A stretch of DNA of 64,000 bases from JBCBKU01 sp038521345 (GCA_038521345.1 JBCBKU010000001.1:62001-126000), one strand, 5' to 3'; positions 19,134-28,022 are shown, numbered from the stretch's first letter. A program made the numbers and translations. Notes: generated from the sequence alone by a model not told the origin.

Positions 19134-19758
19134 CCACCTGACTGTCGTCACGCATCCTCTGGTACAGCACAAGCTGACCCTCATGCGCGACAAGGACACG
19201 CCGACTGCCGTTTTCCGACAATTGCTGCGCGAGATCAGCCAGCTTTTGGCCTATGAGATCACCCGTGAATTACCGATGACCAAGCGCCGAATTGATACAC
19301 CTATGGCGCCTATGGACGCGCCCGTTTTGGACGGGAAGAAACTGGTGCTCGTTTCTATCCTGCGCGCCGGCAACGGCCTACTTGACGGCATCCTGGAACT
19401 GGTGCCCTCGGCTCGGGTTGGGTTCGTCGGGCTCTATCGGGACGAGAAGACTCTGCAGCCGGTGCAGTACTACTTTAAGGTTCCGGAGGATCTTTCCGAT
19501 CGCCTGGTTATCGCGGTCGACCCGATGCTCGCAACGGGCAATTCGTCGGTGGCGGCGATCGATCTACTAAAGGAGGCCGGAGCCACGAATATTCGCTTTC
19601 TTTGTTTGCTGGCTGCACCGGAGGGCGTCGAACGCATGCGGGAAGCACATCCCGATGTTCCTGTGGTCACGGCTGCGGTCGACGAAAAGCTGAATGATAT
19701 CGGCTACATCGTTCCAGGTCTTGGCGATGCCGGCGACCGGATGTTCGGGACGAAGTAA
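19126..19758 (+). CDS. upp: Uracil phosphoribosyltransferase
   Basis: A 210-residue enzyme forming UMP from uracil and PRPP, closing the pyrimidine salvage path started by Cdd and DeoA. Motifs are SILRAGNGLLDGILE, the PRPP loop VDPMLATGNSSVAA, and the uracil-binding C-terminus GYIVPGLGDAGDRMFGT. Length matches E. coli Upp. The start overlaps the end of add by 8 bases; it is the last gene of the operon, ending 3 bp from a convergent gene. Confidence 0.97.
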   Translation: MADHLTVVTHPLVQHKLTLMRDKDTPTAVFRQLLREISQLLAYEITRELPMTKRRIDTPMAPMDAPVLDGKKLVLVSILRAGNGLLDGILELVPSARVGFVGLYRDEKTLQPVQYYFKVPEDLSDRLVIAVDPMLATGNSSVAAIDLLKEAGATNIRFLCLLAAPEGVERMREAHPDVPVVTAAVDEKLNDIGYIVPGLGDAGDRMFGTK

Positions 19759-19761
19759 CCC

Positions 19762-20778
19762 TTAGGCCCCGCAAATGGTCTGGACTGCCACCCATTCGGC
19801 ATCGCGAAGCGGGAGTTGAGCCGCGGCAGGTGGAACCTGATCGGCCTCGATGAGATTGAGGGTGGTTTCACCCGAGATATCGAGGGCATATGCGTAAGGC
19901 GTTGCTGACACACCCGCTCCATTGATCCGTTCCAAGAGCTGGCTCGGCGCCAGCGGTTCGGGAGGTACTGTCAACAGGTGTTCGGCATGGGATGCCAGAA
20001 CAGATGCCGGCACCTCGCCGGTGGTCAGAAGGCCGAGCGCGGCACGCACGCCGCCAGAGCTCAGCAATCGATACACGGGATCCCGGGACTTGCGGCGTTC
20101 GTCCTCGGCCAGCACGTAGGCCGCCAGAACCTGCGAACTGTCATGATCCTCGACAACAGCGCGGTTCAAAAGAATGGTACCGCCCGGAAGATGCGCAGAT
20201 CCCGAAACCCCCGCGCGCAAGACGAGGATGCGCGTATCGGCTGGCAGGTCAAGTCGTGCCACGAGGGCGTCCAGCGCACGCACCCCCTCAGGTTCGCTGC
20301 ATGCGCGGCCGGCAAAGCGCTCGACTTCAGACATCACTGCGTCGCCGATCGCCGTTCGGGCGGCGGGTGGAACGATCCCGCTTGCATAAGACACCAGCGC
20401 ACCCGGGACCCAAAACACAAGACCGAGCAAGGCGCAGACGACCAATGCAAGACTGACCCGTCTCCGCAGTCGACCATGGCGCGCCGGTTTTCCAGAAACC
20501 GCGCCGCGCACCTTTTCGATGGCTTCAATCATCGGCGGATCTTCGACTTCGAGTTCCTCCGGCGACTCCTGCTCTGGACCGAACCGCGGCGGATCTTCTC
20601 CGGGGTTCAATCGGACAACGGCCGCCAAGGACCAATGTGTCAACGCCGTGCCGTTGGCATCAAATATCTGGAGCGTCGCATCACCCAGAGAGAGGATTAC
20701 TTCCCGGCGCTGCTCGCCTGCCGCGGGTCGCCAGATGCCCGTCGCCTCGAGCCGCTGATATTCGCTCAGCGCCGTCAT
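19762..20778 (-). CDS. Membrane protein resembling a metalloprotease-dead M48-like peptidase
   Basis: A 338-residue protein. The first ~105 residues are cytosolic-looking and resemble a small lipid- or ligand-facing domain. One transmembrane segment follows (about 112-134, LALVVCALLGLVFWVPGALVS). The C-terminal ~200 residues look like the peptidase part of M48-type proteins: LPGGTILLNRAVVEDHDSSQVLAAYVLAEDERRKSRDP occupies the place where an active enzyme has HExxH, but both histidines are missing. So it is likely non-proteolytic, although the fold assignment is an inference. ATG 20778 has GAGGGTGG upstream. It is divergent from the sulfotransferase gene. Confidence 0.6.
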   Translation of the reverse strand: MTALSEYQRLEATGIWRPAAGEQRREVILSLGDATLQIFDANGTALTHWSLAAVVRLNPGEDPPRFGPEQESPEELEVEDPPMIEAIEKVRGAVSGKPARHGRLRRRVSLALVVCALLGLVFWVPGALVSYASGIVPPAARTAIGDAVMSEVERFAGRACSEPEGVRALDALVARLDLPADTRILVLRAGVSGSAHLPGGTILLNRAVVEDHDSSQVLAAYVLAEDERRKSRDPVYRLLSSGGVRAALGLLTTGEVPASVLASHAEHLLTVPPEPLAPSQLLERINGAGVSATPYAYALDISGETTLNLIEADQVPPAAAQLPLRDAEWVAVQTICGA

Positions 20779-20901
20779 TCCACCCTCGTACCGCTCGCTC
20801 CCGTTTCGGGAATTGACGTAAGCGTAGCGCGGTGTTGCGTACCGAACAATCGTGCTGAAGGTGCTGGCGACCTGTCGGGCCCGCCGTTAGTCATTTCACC
20901 C

Positions 20902-21549
20902 ATGATCATTTCCAGAGGTCGCCGATATATTTTCGTGCATATCCCGAAGACCGGCGGGACATCACTAGCTGCCGCGCTTGAGGCGCGTGCGATGAAAGAC
21001 GATCTGCTTATCGGCGACACTCCGAAGGCGCGGCGACGGAAGGGCCGGCTGAAGGAACTGTCGGCCAAGGGCCGCATCTGGAAACACATGACACTGTCGG
21101 ACGCCGAGGGCTTGGTCGCCCGGCCCGACTTGGAAGACTTCTTCGTCTTTACGCTGGTTCGAAACCCATGGGACCGGGCAGTGAGTTATCATTCTTGGCT
21201 TCGCGCCCAGTCCTTCGACCATCAAGCGGTCACACTTGCCCGTCGCCTCGCGTTTTCAGAGTTTCTCAACCACCCGCATACGCAAGCCAGTCTGGCCATG
21301 GCGAGCTACGGGTCCTATGTGGCACTGCCAGATGGACGCGAGGGCTGCGACATGTACCTTCGTCTCGAGGATCTCGCCCCTCACATCGAGCGCCTCGAGG
21401 GCGCTCTCGGGTTTCCAATCGGGCCGATCCCGCGCCTGAACCCCTCCGAGCGGCCTATGGACTACCGGTCCGCTTACACCGACGCGGACGCGGAGTTGCT
21501 CTCGGAACTGGCGGCCGAGGACATCAAGCGCTTTGGATACACGTTTTAA
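20902..21549 (+). CDS. Sulfotransferase family 2-like protein
   Basis: A 215-residue putative sulfotransferase. The PAPS 5'-phosphosulfate loop appears as FVHIPKTGGTSL near the N-terminus and the 3'-phosphate motif as LVRNPWDRAVSYHSW (about residue 85). Such enzymes transfer sulfate to carbohydrates or other surface molecules; the acceptor here is unknown. ATG 20902 is chosen because the PAPS loop normally lies within the first ~20 residues; there is no strong ribosome site, and the frame is open far upstream through an unrelated gene. Upstream 123 bp are shared with the divergent gene at 20778. Confidence 0.8.
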   Translation: MIISRGRRYIFVHIPKTGGTSLAAALEARAMKDDLLIGDTPKARRRKGRLKELSAKGRIWKHMTLSDAEGLVARPDLEDFFVFTLVRNPWDRAVSYHSWLRAQSFDHQAVTLARRLAFSEFLNHPHTQASLAMASYGSYVALPDGREGCDMYLRLEDLAPHIERLEGALGFPIGPIPRLNPSERPMDYRSAYTDADAELLSELAAEDIKRFGYTF

Positions 21550-21588
21550 CTTGTGATTCGACGCGTTCTTCGTGTCTGATCTCAACGA

Positions 21589-21603
21589 TTAAGTCCTCGT
21601 TAA
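21589..21603. promoter_or_regulatory. Full CtrA-binding motif (TTAA-N7-TTAA)
   Basis: TTAA GTCCTCG TTAA is an exact match to the consensus for the alphaproteobacterial response regulator CtrA. It lies in the 242-bp gap between the sulfotransferase and Hint-domain genes, about 190 bp upstream of the Hint start. The rest of the gap shows no other recognisable element or RNA gene. Confidence 0.55.
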
Positions 21604-21791
21604 GACTTGTGACGCAGTGAGGACGTATGCCCGCGAAGCGGTGTAACTGGTTCGAAGTTGGAAATGGTGCCCCATTGCAGCCGCGTTCGCGCCGGACTGA
21701 CGGCATTATACCGGAGCCTGTTTGCGGGCAGCCCGCCACGTGCGGGTTCAAGCGCAAATTGCGTTCGGAATAGTGCAGGGAGTCTTCCGCG

Positions 21792-22451
21792 ATGTATGAT
21801 CCAAGCCGCAGTGGTTTCGGTAAGGACGACCGCGTGGTCATTCTGAAACCCAGCTCCCGACCTCTTGCACGGCGCCTCACCTCCGGTTTCGTCCGCGGAA
21901 CTTGTCTTGAGGCACAAGGCGGCCCGCAGCCGGTCGAAACCCTGAAACCGGGCGACAACCTTATGACCCGCCGAGGCGAGTTCGTCCCGGTGCGGCGGAT
22001 CGAAACCGTAAGCTACTGTGCAGATCTCGAAGATGCCTATCCGGACGGTTTCGTGTTGATCCCTCCAGGGGTCATGGGCAATTCCGCTGACATATATCTC
22101 TTGCCCGACCAGCTCGTGCTTATCGACACTGGGGAGGCCTCGTCCATCGTCGGTTCGGATTCAGCACTTCTCCGCGCCTCGGCGCTTTTGGGACAGGCCG
22201 GGATCGAGGACGTGCTGCCCATCGACATCGTCACACTCCACACGCTCTTGTTCGATCAGCCGGAGATCGTGTTTGCGGATAGTCGGGTTCAGGTCATGTG
22301 CGCTGCGCATGATAGGATTGCCGCGGCTGAAGAGGCCAATCTGTCCGACATACCGGTTCTAGATGGCTTTGCGGCGGACCGGGTTCTGATGGCCGTTGGC
22401 ACCGGGGGGCTTGTTGCAGCGCGGCCCGGAGCTTCGGGCCACGCTGCCTAG
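21792..22451 (+). CDS. Hint (hedgehog/intein) domain protein
   Basis: A 219-residue protein with a Hint-domain core starting about residue 35: FVRGTCLEAQGGPQPVETLKPGDNLMTRRGEFVPVRRIE is the typical N-terminal splicing block. The remaining ~130 residues (ADIYLLPDQLVLIDTG and onward) cover the second half of the fold. Stand-alone Hint proteins are abundant in Rhodobacterales, often attached to calcium-binding secreted proteins; here there is no RTX repeat and no signal peptide. ATG 21792 has AGGGAG upstream. A CtrA box precedes it. Self-processing activity is not established. Confidence 0.75.
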   Translation: MYDPSRSGFGKDDRVVILKPSSRPLARRLTSGFVRGTCLEAQGGPQPVETLKPGDNLMTRRGEFVPVRRIETVSYCADLEDAYPDGFVLIPPGVMGNSADIYLLPDQLVLIDTGEASSIVGSDSALLRASALLGQAGIEDVLPIDIVTLHTLLFDQPEIVFADSRVQVMCAAHDRIAAAEEANLSDIPVLDGFAADRVLMAVGTGGLVAARPGASGHAA

Positions 22452-22457
22452 TCTGGC

Positions 22458-24662
22458 TTATGCAGCCTGCGCGGTCGCGCTTGAAAACCGTCCGTAAAAG
22501 GTGTCCCCGGCCGCGGCCATCTCGCTCAGCAGAGCTGGTACCGCGAACCGCGCGCCATGGCGCGCCTCAAGGTCACGGCAGATCTCGACCGCTTTTTGAA
22601 CGCCGATCATGTCCAGCCATGCGAAGGGACCACCGGACCACGGCGCAAATCCCCAACCCAGAATAGCACCCACATCACCTTCGCGAATGTCCATCAGGAC
22701 TCCGGCCTCCATTGCGCGCACGGCCTCTAGCACCTGCGCCATCAAAAGGCGGTGTTGAACCTCCGAGAGATCAGGTTGTACGTCCGACCACGGAAAGCGT
22801 TCCGTCAGGCCGTCCCAAAGCAGCCCCCGCTTGCCCTTATCATCATAGCTGTAGAAACCAGCATTGGCCTTTCGGCCCAGCCGGCCGGCCTCGGCCATGG
22901 GAAAGACAATCGCATCCACCGCGTCGTCCGGATAGTCGGACCCCATGGCGGCCTTCGTGGCCTTCGCGATCTTCACTCCGAGATCGATCGAGGTTTCGTC
23001 GATCAGTTGTAGCGGTCCAAGCGGCATACCAACCTGACGCGCTGCATTTTCGATCAGCGCCGGTCTGACGCCCTCGCCGACCATACGAATGCCTTCGTTC
23101 AGATAAGGAATGATGCAGCGGTTCGCGTAGAAGAACCGTTCATCATTGACGACGATTGGCGTTTTGCGGATCTGACGCACGAAATCGAGCGCTTTGGCCA
23201 CAGCCCGGTCGCCCGTGTCCTTGCCTCGGATGATTTCGACGAGAAGCATCTTGTCGACCGGTGAAAAGAAATGGATCCCGATGAACTGGTTGGGTCGAAC
23301 CGATGCCTTGGCCAATTCCGAAATCGGCAGGGTCGACGTGTTTGTCGCGAAGACGCAATCCGGTCCGGCGATCTCCTCGGTCCTCTTTGTCACCTCGGCT
23401 TTGATGCCCGGATCCTCAAAAACTGCTTCGACGATAAGGTCACAGCCCGCCAGTGTGCCGTAGTCCGTGGTCGCGGTGATGCGACCGAGAACCTCGTCCT
23501 TCTTGTCTTGAGTTACTTTCTTTCGCGCTATCCCTTTGTCGAGAATGCCTTCGGAATAGGCCTTGCCCTTGTCGGCGGCCTCTTGCGCCTGATCAATCAA
23601 GACGACTTCGATGCCTGCATTGGCAGCGACATAGGCGATGCCGGCGCCCATCATTCCGGCCCCGAGAACCCCGAGCTTGGCAACACGCTGGTCATCAAGA
23701 GCCGGGCGGTTCGCGCCTTTCTCGAGTGCTTCTTTGTTGATGAAGAGCGATCGGATCATGGCGCCGGAGGATGGGTTCATCAGGACGTTGGTAAACCAGC
23801 GGGCCTCAATCTTGATCGCGGTGTCGAACGGGACCATCGCCCCTTCATACACAGCAGACAAAAGCGCCTTGGCCGCAGGGTAAACGCCTTGCGTCTGATG
23901 GTGGACCATCGCTGATGCTCCGACGAAGGTCTGGAACCCGGCAGGATGATAAGGGGCCCCACCCGGCATTTTGTACCCCTTCGCGTCCCACGGTTTCACG
24001 ATGTCTGTGTCAGTTGCTGTCAACACCCATGCCTTGGCTTTCTCAATCAGTTCCCCGGGCTCTACGACCTCGTGAATTATGCCGGCGGCCTTGGCCTTGG
24101 CGGGATCGAAGAGCTTGCCTTCCAAAAGTATGGGGGACGCGGCCATGGCTCCGAGCATTCGGGACACCCGGGTCGTACCACCCATGCCCGGAAAGATGCC
24201 GACCTTGATTTCCGGCAGGCCGATTTTAGCCTTTGGGTCGTTGGCTGCAAAGATCCTGTGGCAGGCAAGCGGGATCTCAAGGCCGATGCCCAGGGCCGTT
24301 CCGGGAAGGGCGGCGACAATCGGTTTGCCACCTTTGAGCGTCTTCGGGTCCATGCCCGCCCGCTCAATCTTGCGCAGAATCTGGTGCTTTTCCATGAGGC
24401 CTTCGAAAAGGCCACGTGCCGGATCTTCGCCTGCAGCCTCTTTCATTTTGGCGATGATGTTCAGATCCATGCCGGCGGCGAAAGTGTCCTTGCCGGACGT
24501 GATGACCACTCCTTTGACGGCGTCATCGGCAAGAGCAGTCGAGATATGCGCGTCAAGTTCGTTCCACCCTTCGAGACTGAGAACGTTCATCGACTTGTCG
24601 GCAACATCCCAGGTGATGATCGCGACACCGTCGTCGGCGGCGCTATAGGTAAAGTCAGTCAT
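22458..24662 (-). CDS. fadJ: Fatty-acid oxidation complex alpha subunit: enoyl-CoA hydratase/3-hydroxyacyl-CoA dehydrogenase
   Basis: A 734-residue bifunctional beta-oxidation enzyme. The N-terminal crotonase domain (1-~190) contains GTALGIGLEIPLACH and GLPEIKVGIFPGMGGT, which supply the two catalytic glutamates and the oxyanion hole. The NAD-binding dehydrogenase domain begins about residue 330 with LGVLGAGMMGAGIAYVAA, followed by NTSTLPISELA and IGIHFFSPVDKM, and a C-terminal dehydrogenase domain. The fadJ/fadB distinction is uncertain; an isomerase function is possible. ATG 24662 follows GGAGGACCGAGAC. It is the last gene in a minus-strand acyl-CoA degradation cluster and ends 6 bp from the convergent Hint gene. 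Confidence 0.92.
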   Translation of the reverse strand: MTDFTYSAADDGVAIITWDVADKSMNVLSLEGWNELDAHISTALADDAVKGVVITSGKDTFAAGMDLNIIAKMKEAAGEDPARGLFEGLMEKHQILRKIERAGMDPKTLKGGKPIVAALPGTALGIGLEIPLACHRIFAANDPKAKIGLPEIKVGIFPGMGGTTRVSRMLGAMAASPILLEGKLFDPAKAKAAGIIHEVVEPGELIEKAKAWVLTATDTDIVKPWDAKGYKMPGGAPYHPAGFQTFVGASAMVHHQTQGVYPAAKALLSAVYEGAMVPFDTAIKIEARWFTNVLMNPSSGAMIRSLFINKEALEKGANRPALDDQRVAKLGVLGAGMMGAGIAYVAANAGIEVVLIDQAQEAADKGKAYSEGILDKGIARKKVTQDKKDEVLGRITATTDYGTLAGCDLIVEAVFEDPGIKAEVTKRTEEIAGPDCVFATNTSTLPISELAKASVRPNQFIGIHFFSPVDKMLLVEIIRGKDTGDRAVAKALDFVRQIRKTPIVVNDERFFYANRCIIPYLNEGIRMVGEGVRPALIENAARQVGMPLGPLQLIDETSIDLGVKIAKATKAAMGSDYPDDAVDAIVFPMAEAGRLGRKANAGFYSYDDKGKRGLLWDGLTERFPWSDVQPDLSEVQHRLLMAQVLEAVRAMEAGVLMDIREGDVGAILGWGFAPWSGGPFAWLDMIGVQKAVEICRDLEARHGARFAVPALLSEMAAAGDTFYGRFSSATAQAA

Positions 24663-24788
24663 GTCTCGGTCCTCCGTCCACGTCGTGTGGCTTACAGCTT
24701 TTGTGATGAGGGGTCGTCGGCGCGATGCGCGCCAACGAAGTCCGTTTGGGGCGGTGAACGCCCGATTGTTCCAGCCAGCGAGCAGGCG

Positions 24789-25268
24789 CTATCCCGCCAG
24801 AGCGAAGCCCTCGCCACTGGGGACATCGCAATCGATATCGAGTCGCCCAAAGCTCACCATCTCGATCTGCGGTCCGTCCGGCTGGATCCAGAGGAAGTAG
24901 TTGATCTGGCAAACAAGCGGCGGACCTTCTGAGCCCGTCTCGATTTGCCATTCCACTTCGACAGTTTCGCGCCCTGCTGGAAGCTTTGTGTCGGGCGGTC
25001 CATGAGCGACCGCTTTCAAGGCTCCGGCACGTAACACGCTTTCCCGAGACTCGGTAAGAGCCAGCAGCAAGGCTCTTTGGTTTCGAAGCGGCACAATTCG
25101 CCCTTGTCGCTCCACCAATAAAGGAAGCGCATAGGCCATAGCCACCTTGTCGAGACGGCCTGCGAGAAAGTCGGCACCGTGCGCGTCGAAAAACTGGGCC
25201 AGGGTGGTATGAATCCGAAACCTCGTATCGAGACGTGATGAAAAACCTTTGCCCAGAACGAGGGCCAA
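24789..25268 (-). CDS. Hypothetical protein, NTF2-like
   Basis: A ~159-residue protein, not recognised to a named family. The pattern FRIHTTLAQFFDAHGADFLAGRLDKVAMAYALPLLVE followed by antiparallel-strand segments (VEVEWQIE, CQINYFLW, IEMVSFGRLDI) suggests an NTF2/SnoaL-like alpha-beta cone. No catalytic residues can be named. The listed start is TTG 25268 without a clear ribosome site, so the true start may be somewhat downstream. It lies between fadJ (126 bp away) and another unknown protein in the beta-oxidation cluster on the same strand. Confidence 0.6.
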   Translation of the reverse strand: MALVLGKGFSSRLDTRFRIHTTLAQFFDAHGADFLAGRLDKVAMAYALPLLVERQGRIVPLRNQRALLLALTESRESVLRAGALKAVAHGPPDTKLPAGRETVEVEWQIETGSEGPPLVCQINYFLWIQPDGPQIEMVSFGRLDIDCDVPSGEGFALAG

Positions 25269-25379
25269 TAGATGCGCAATTCAGGAAACGTAACTTAAAC
25301 GAAGTGTTTCGTTCGAAAGTACAGCCCGCGACGCGCAGGGTCAAAGGAACCTTTCCCGCCAGCTTCCGTTCGGCGGGCA

Positions 25380-25712
25380 TCACGCACTCGCCGGAAGACT
25401 GCCCTGGCTTGCGAGCGCCAGGTGAAATACGAGAAAGTCCATCATCTCGATCACGGCGGGGATGGGCCGAACCTGAACGACGTGCGCCACCCGACCGAAG
25501 TACGTCATTTGGGACCGCAGCAAAGGCTGCCAGGCCGGGCTCCGATAGGTCCGTGCCACAACGAACCGCGCGCGGCCGTTCGATGTACCGCCCCGTTCCA
25601 GCACTTTGTCGGATATCTCGCGGACCGCCGACCACATCGGGGCGGCGCGCAACGAGGCGAGGCGGCACAGCAACTCTTCGCGGGTGACCCGACAAACTAG
25701 AACACCTTCCAA
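25380..25712 (-). CDS. Hypothetical protein
   Basis: A ~110-residue protein of unknown function. Its composition (balanced hydrophobic and acidic residues, few of the Arg/Pro runs typical of wrong-frame reading in this genome) supports it as coding. A helical N-terminus (VTREELLCRLASLRAAPMWSAVREISDKVLE) is followed by strand-like segments (ARFVVART, RVAHVVQVRPI) and a C-terminal hydrophobic helix. The TTG start at 25712 has no good ribosome site and the true start is uncertain. It sits between thiolase and the NTF2-like gene on the same strand. Confidence 0.45.
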   Translation of the reverse strand: MEGVLVCRVTREELLCRLASLRAAPMWSAVREISDKVLERGGTSNGRARFVVARTYRSPAWQPLLRSQMTYFGRVAHVVQVRPIPAVIEMMDFLVFHLALASQGSLPASA

Positions 25713-25753
25713 TTAAATCGGGCAGGGCGGGGTACAAGAACCCGCGATCTAGT

Positions 25754-25777
25754 CGAGGTCCCCCGAGAGGAACCTCG
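25754..25777 (-). terminator. Stem-loop between thiolase gene and downstream unknown gene
   Basis: Arms at 25754-25762 and 25769-25777 pair over 9 positions with one G-U wobble on the minus-strand transcript, around a 6-base loop. It lies 40 bp after the thiolase stop in that transcript. There is no U-tract, so it may stabilise mRNA ends or attenuate rather than fully terminate. Confidence 0.35.
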
Positions 25778-25817
25778 CGGCCGTTTGATCCAGATTTGCC
25801 CGGATCCATCGCAAACA

Positions 25818-27029
25818 TCACACGCGTTCAAGGATCGTTGCAGCGCCCATACCTGAGGCGACACAAAGCGTGGCTAGGCCGGTTTCCTTGTCCGATCGCT
25901 CCATCTCGTCCAGAAGCGTTCCAAGGATCATCGCACCGGTGGCCCCTAGCGGATGGCCCATCGCGATCGAACCGCCGTTCACGTTCAGTGCTGCGTGATC
26001 CACGTCAAATGCTTGCATGAACCGCAGGACCACCGAGGAAAACGCCTCGTTCACCTCAAAAAGGTCGATGTCACCGATTGCCATTCCGTGATCGGCAAGG
26101 ATTTTTTCGGTCACCGGGACAGGACCGGTGAGCATGATCGTGGGATCGGTCCCGATCTTGGCCGTGGCCTTGATCCGTGCGCGCGGTTTCAAACCCCGCG
26201 CCTCGCCCCATTCCTTCGATCCAATCAGAAGCGCTGCCGCACCATCAACGATGCCGGAGGAATTGCCGGCGTGATGGATATGATTGATCGTCTCGAGATG
26301 CGGGTACTTCATCAGGGCGACCTTGTCGAAACCCGGCATGACTTCGCCCATGGCCTGGAAACTGGCATTCAACGCGCCAAGGGCCTGCATGTCCGTTCCG
26401 GGCCGCATATATTCGTCATGGTCGAGGATCGGCACACCGTTCTGGTCACGTATCGTGATGACGCTGTCCTTAAACCGGCCAGCCTCCCAGGCTGCAGCGG
26501 CCCGTTTTTGAGATTCCACGGCGAATGCGTCGGCATCGTCCCTTGTGAACCCGTATTCTGTCGCGATGATGTCGGCCGAGATACCCTGCGGCACGAAATA
26601 CGTCTCCATGGCCACAGTTGGATCGACAGCAATCGCAGCCCCGTCAGAGCCCATCGGTACGCGGCCCATCATTTCGACTCCGCCTGCGATGTACGCCCCG
26701 CCGGCCCCACCACGGACTTGGTTGGCGGCGAGATTAACTGCCTCGAGACCGGAGGCGCAGAACCGGTTGATGGCGAGGCCCGGGATGGTCTCGTCGAGGT
26801 CCGATGCGAGGACCGCGGTCCGTGCAAGACAACCGCCCTGTTCACCCACTTGCGTGACGTTGCCCCAAATGACGTCTTCGACAGCGTGCCCGTCCAGGTT
26901 GTTTCGATCCTTTACAGCGTTCAGAATCTGCGCCGAAAGGCGCACGCTGGTGACTTCGTGCAGGCTGCCATCCTTTCGGCCCTTTCCGCGGGGTGAACGA
27001 AGTGCGTCGTAAATATAGGCGTCGGTCAT
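25818..27029 (-). CDS. fadA: Acetyl-CoA C-acyltransferase (thiolase)
   Basis: A 403-residue thiolase that cleaves 3-ketoacyl-CoA to acetyl-CoA and a shortened acyl-CoA. The nucleophilic Cys is in INRFCASGLEAVN (about residue 92), the catalytic His in GHPLGATGA and the second Cys in LCVASGMGAA near the C-terminus. Position with fadJ and an acyl-CoA dehydrogenase supports a degradative (FadA-type) rather than biosynthetic role, although the symbol is an inference. Its ATG overlaps the GST stop (ATGA), so the two are translationally coupled. Confidence 0.9.
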   Translation of the reverse strand: MTDAYIYDALRSPRGKGRKDGSLHEVTSVRLSAQILNAVKDRNNLDGHAVEDVIWGNVTQVGEQGGCLARTAVLASDLDETIPGLAINRFCASGLEAVNLAANQVRGGAGGAYIAGGVEMMGRVPMGSDGAAIAVDPTVAMETYFVPQGISADIIATEYGFTRDDADAFAVESQKRAAAAWEAGRFKDSVITIRDQNGVPILDHDEYMRPGTDMQALGALNASFQAMGEVMPGFDKVALMKYPHLETINHIHHAGNSSGIVDGAAALLIGSKEWGEARGLKPRARIKATAKIGTDPTIMLTGPVPVTEKILADHGMAIGDIDLFEVNEAFSSVVLRFMQAFDVDHAALNVNGGSIAMGHPLGATGAMILGTLLDEMERSDKETGLATLCVASGMGAATILERV

Positions 27030-27670
27030 GGGAGTTTCCTCGTGTCGGTGCCCTTGGTCGGTGCGGGCATCAGGTCGTAGGGGTGTTTCCAGCCTGGCGT
27101 GGCCGCAATGCGATCCAGCCAGGCGTCGATGTGGGGCCAGTCACCCCGGACGAAACCGAATGGCTCGGGGTAAAACAGATAGCCGCAGGCCGATATGTCG
27201 GCGACGGTGATGGCGTCGCCCACGATCCAGTCCCGTGCGGCCAGATGGGTATCGAGCACGCCATACGCAGCATCGAGACGGCCTTGAAGAAAGGCGATGG
27301 CGCCAAGCGGCCGTTTCTCTTCCGGCAGAAAATTCAGGAGAAAGCGCGTGACGCCGGCTTGGGAGGACATCTTGTGATTGTCCCAAAAGACCCAGCGGAG
27401 AACCTCGTATTTGTCCTCTGGATTGCCCCCGAGCTTGCCCGTGCTGTCTACGATGTACTGTTGAATTGCCCCTGATTGCGTGAGACGGGTTTCGCCGTCG
27501 ATAAGCACGGGCACCTCGCCCATGGCATTGACATCGGTCCGGTATGCCGCGCTGCGTGCTTCGCCATTGAAAAAATCGACGAAGACCGGTTCCCATTTAA
27601 CGTCCGCCAACTCGAGCGTAAGTGCCGCCTTGTACGCGTTGCCGCTTTCGCCGAAGCAGTAGAGCCTCAT
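27026..27670 (-). CDS. Glutathione S-transferase family protein
   Basis: A 214-residue protein with an N-terminal thioredoxin-like domain (MRLYCFGESGNAYKAALTLELADVKWE, GEVPVLIDGETRLTQSGAIQQYI) and a C-terminal helical domain (DAITVADISACGYLFYP), the usual GST layout. The ESGNAYK region replaces the Ser/Tyr of better-known classes; Ser near residue 9 could be the catalytic residue. The 4-base overlap with fadA suggests a role in the same acyl-CoA pathway or in thiol protection. Substrate is unknown. Confidence 0.88.
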   Translation of the reverse strand: MRLYCFGESGNAYKAALTLELADVKWEPVFVDFFNGEARSAAYRTDVNAMGEVPVLIDGETRLTQSGAIQQYIVDSTGKLGGNPEDKYEVLRWVFWDNHKMSSQAGVTRFLLNFLPEEKRPLGAIAFLQGRLDAAYGVLDTHLAARDWIVGDAITVADISACGYLFYPEPFGFVRGDWPHIDAWLDRIAATPGWKHPYDLMPAPTKGTDTRKLP

Positions 27671-28022
27671 GGATACCCCCGGTTTGACTGCGGCGCTATT
27701 AGCGCCACGACATGACTTCCCGGCCCAGCCTCGCCGCGCCGGGACGCCTCCGCAAAGATGCTGAGCGTTCTACACGCGGGCAGGCCGCAAGATGCGCAAT
27801 TTCGCCAACGAGAAGACGAAGGGTAACGCAGCGTTAAGGTTAATCGCCTCTGATCGGATGCGCGGTACAGGCTGGTGAGCCGATGACCGTCCAACGTGAA
27901 GACGCCCCTGTTTCGCCGGTAGCTGCACGACATGTTGCCCGGCCGTCGGAACCGGGGCGTTGGATCCCCCGCTCCATCTTGGCCCAAATACACATGGCAC
28001 CACATCTCCATGTGCGCTCCGC
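27671..28022. other. 352-bp intergenic region upstream of the GST gene
   Basis: This gap separates the acyl-CoA dehydrogenase/small-protein pair from the GST-thiolase pair, all on the minus strand. I see a weak 6-bp hairpin (27692-27697 with 27701-27706) in the GST leader and a TTAAGGTTAA stretch near 27834-27843, but no convincing gene, tRNA or terminator. Frames that stay open here have Arg/Ser/Pro-rich, wrong-frame composition. Confidence 0.5.

Noticed and set aside
21640..21680. A GGTTCGAA stretch resembling a tRNA T-loop
   Set aside because: No acceptor stem, anticodon arm or CCA-adjacent pairing can be formed around it.
24655..25821. A 388-codon minus-strand frame spanning the gap between fadJ and thiolase
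   Set aside because: Translation is rich in Arg, Ser, Pro and Gly without domain pattern, overlaps better frames (NTF2-like and 110-residue proteins), and looks like wrong-frame reading of GC-rich DNA.
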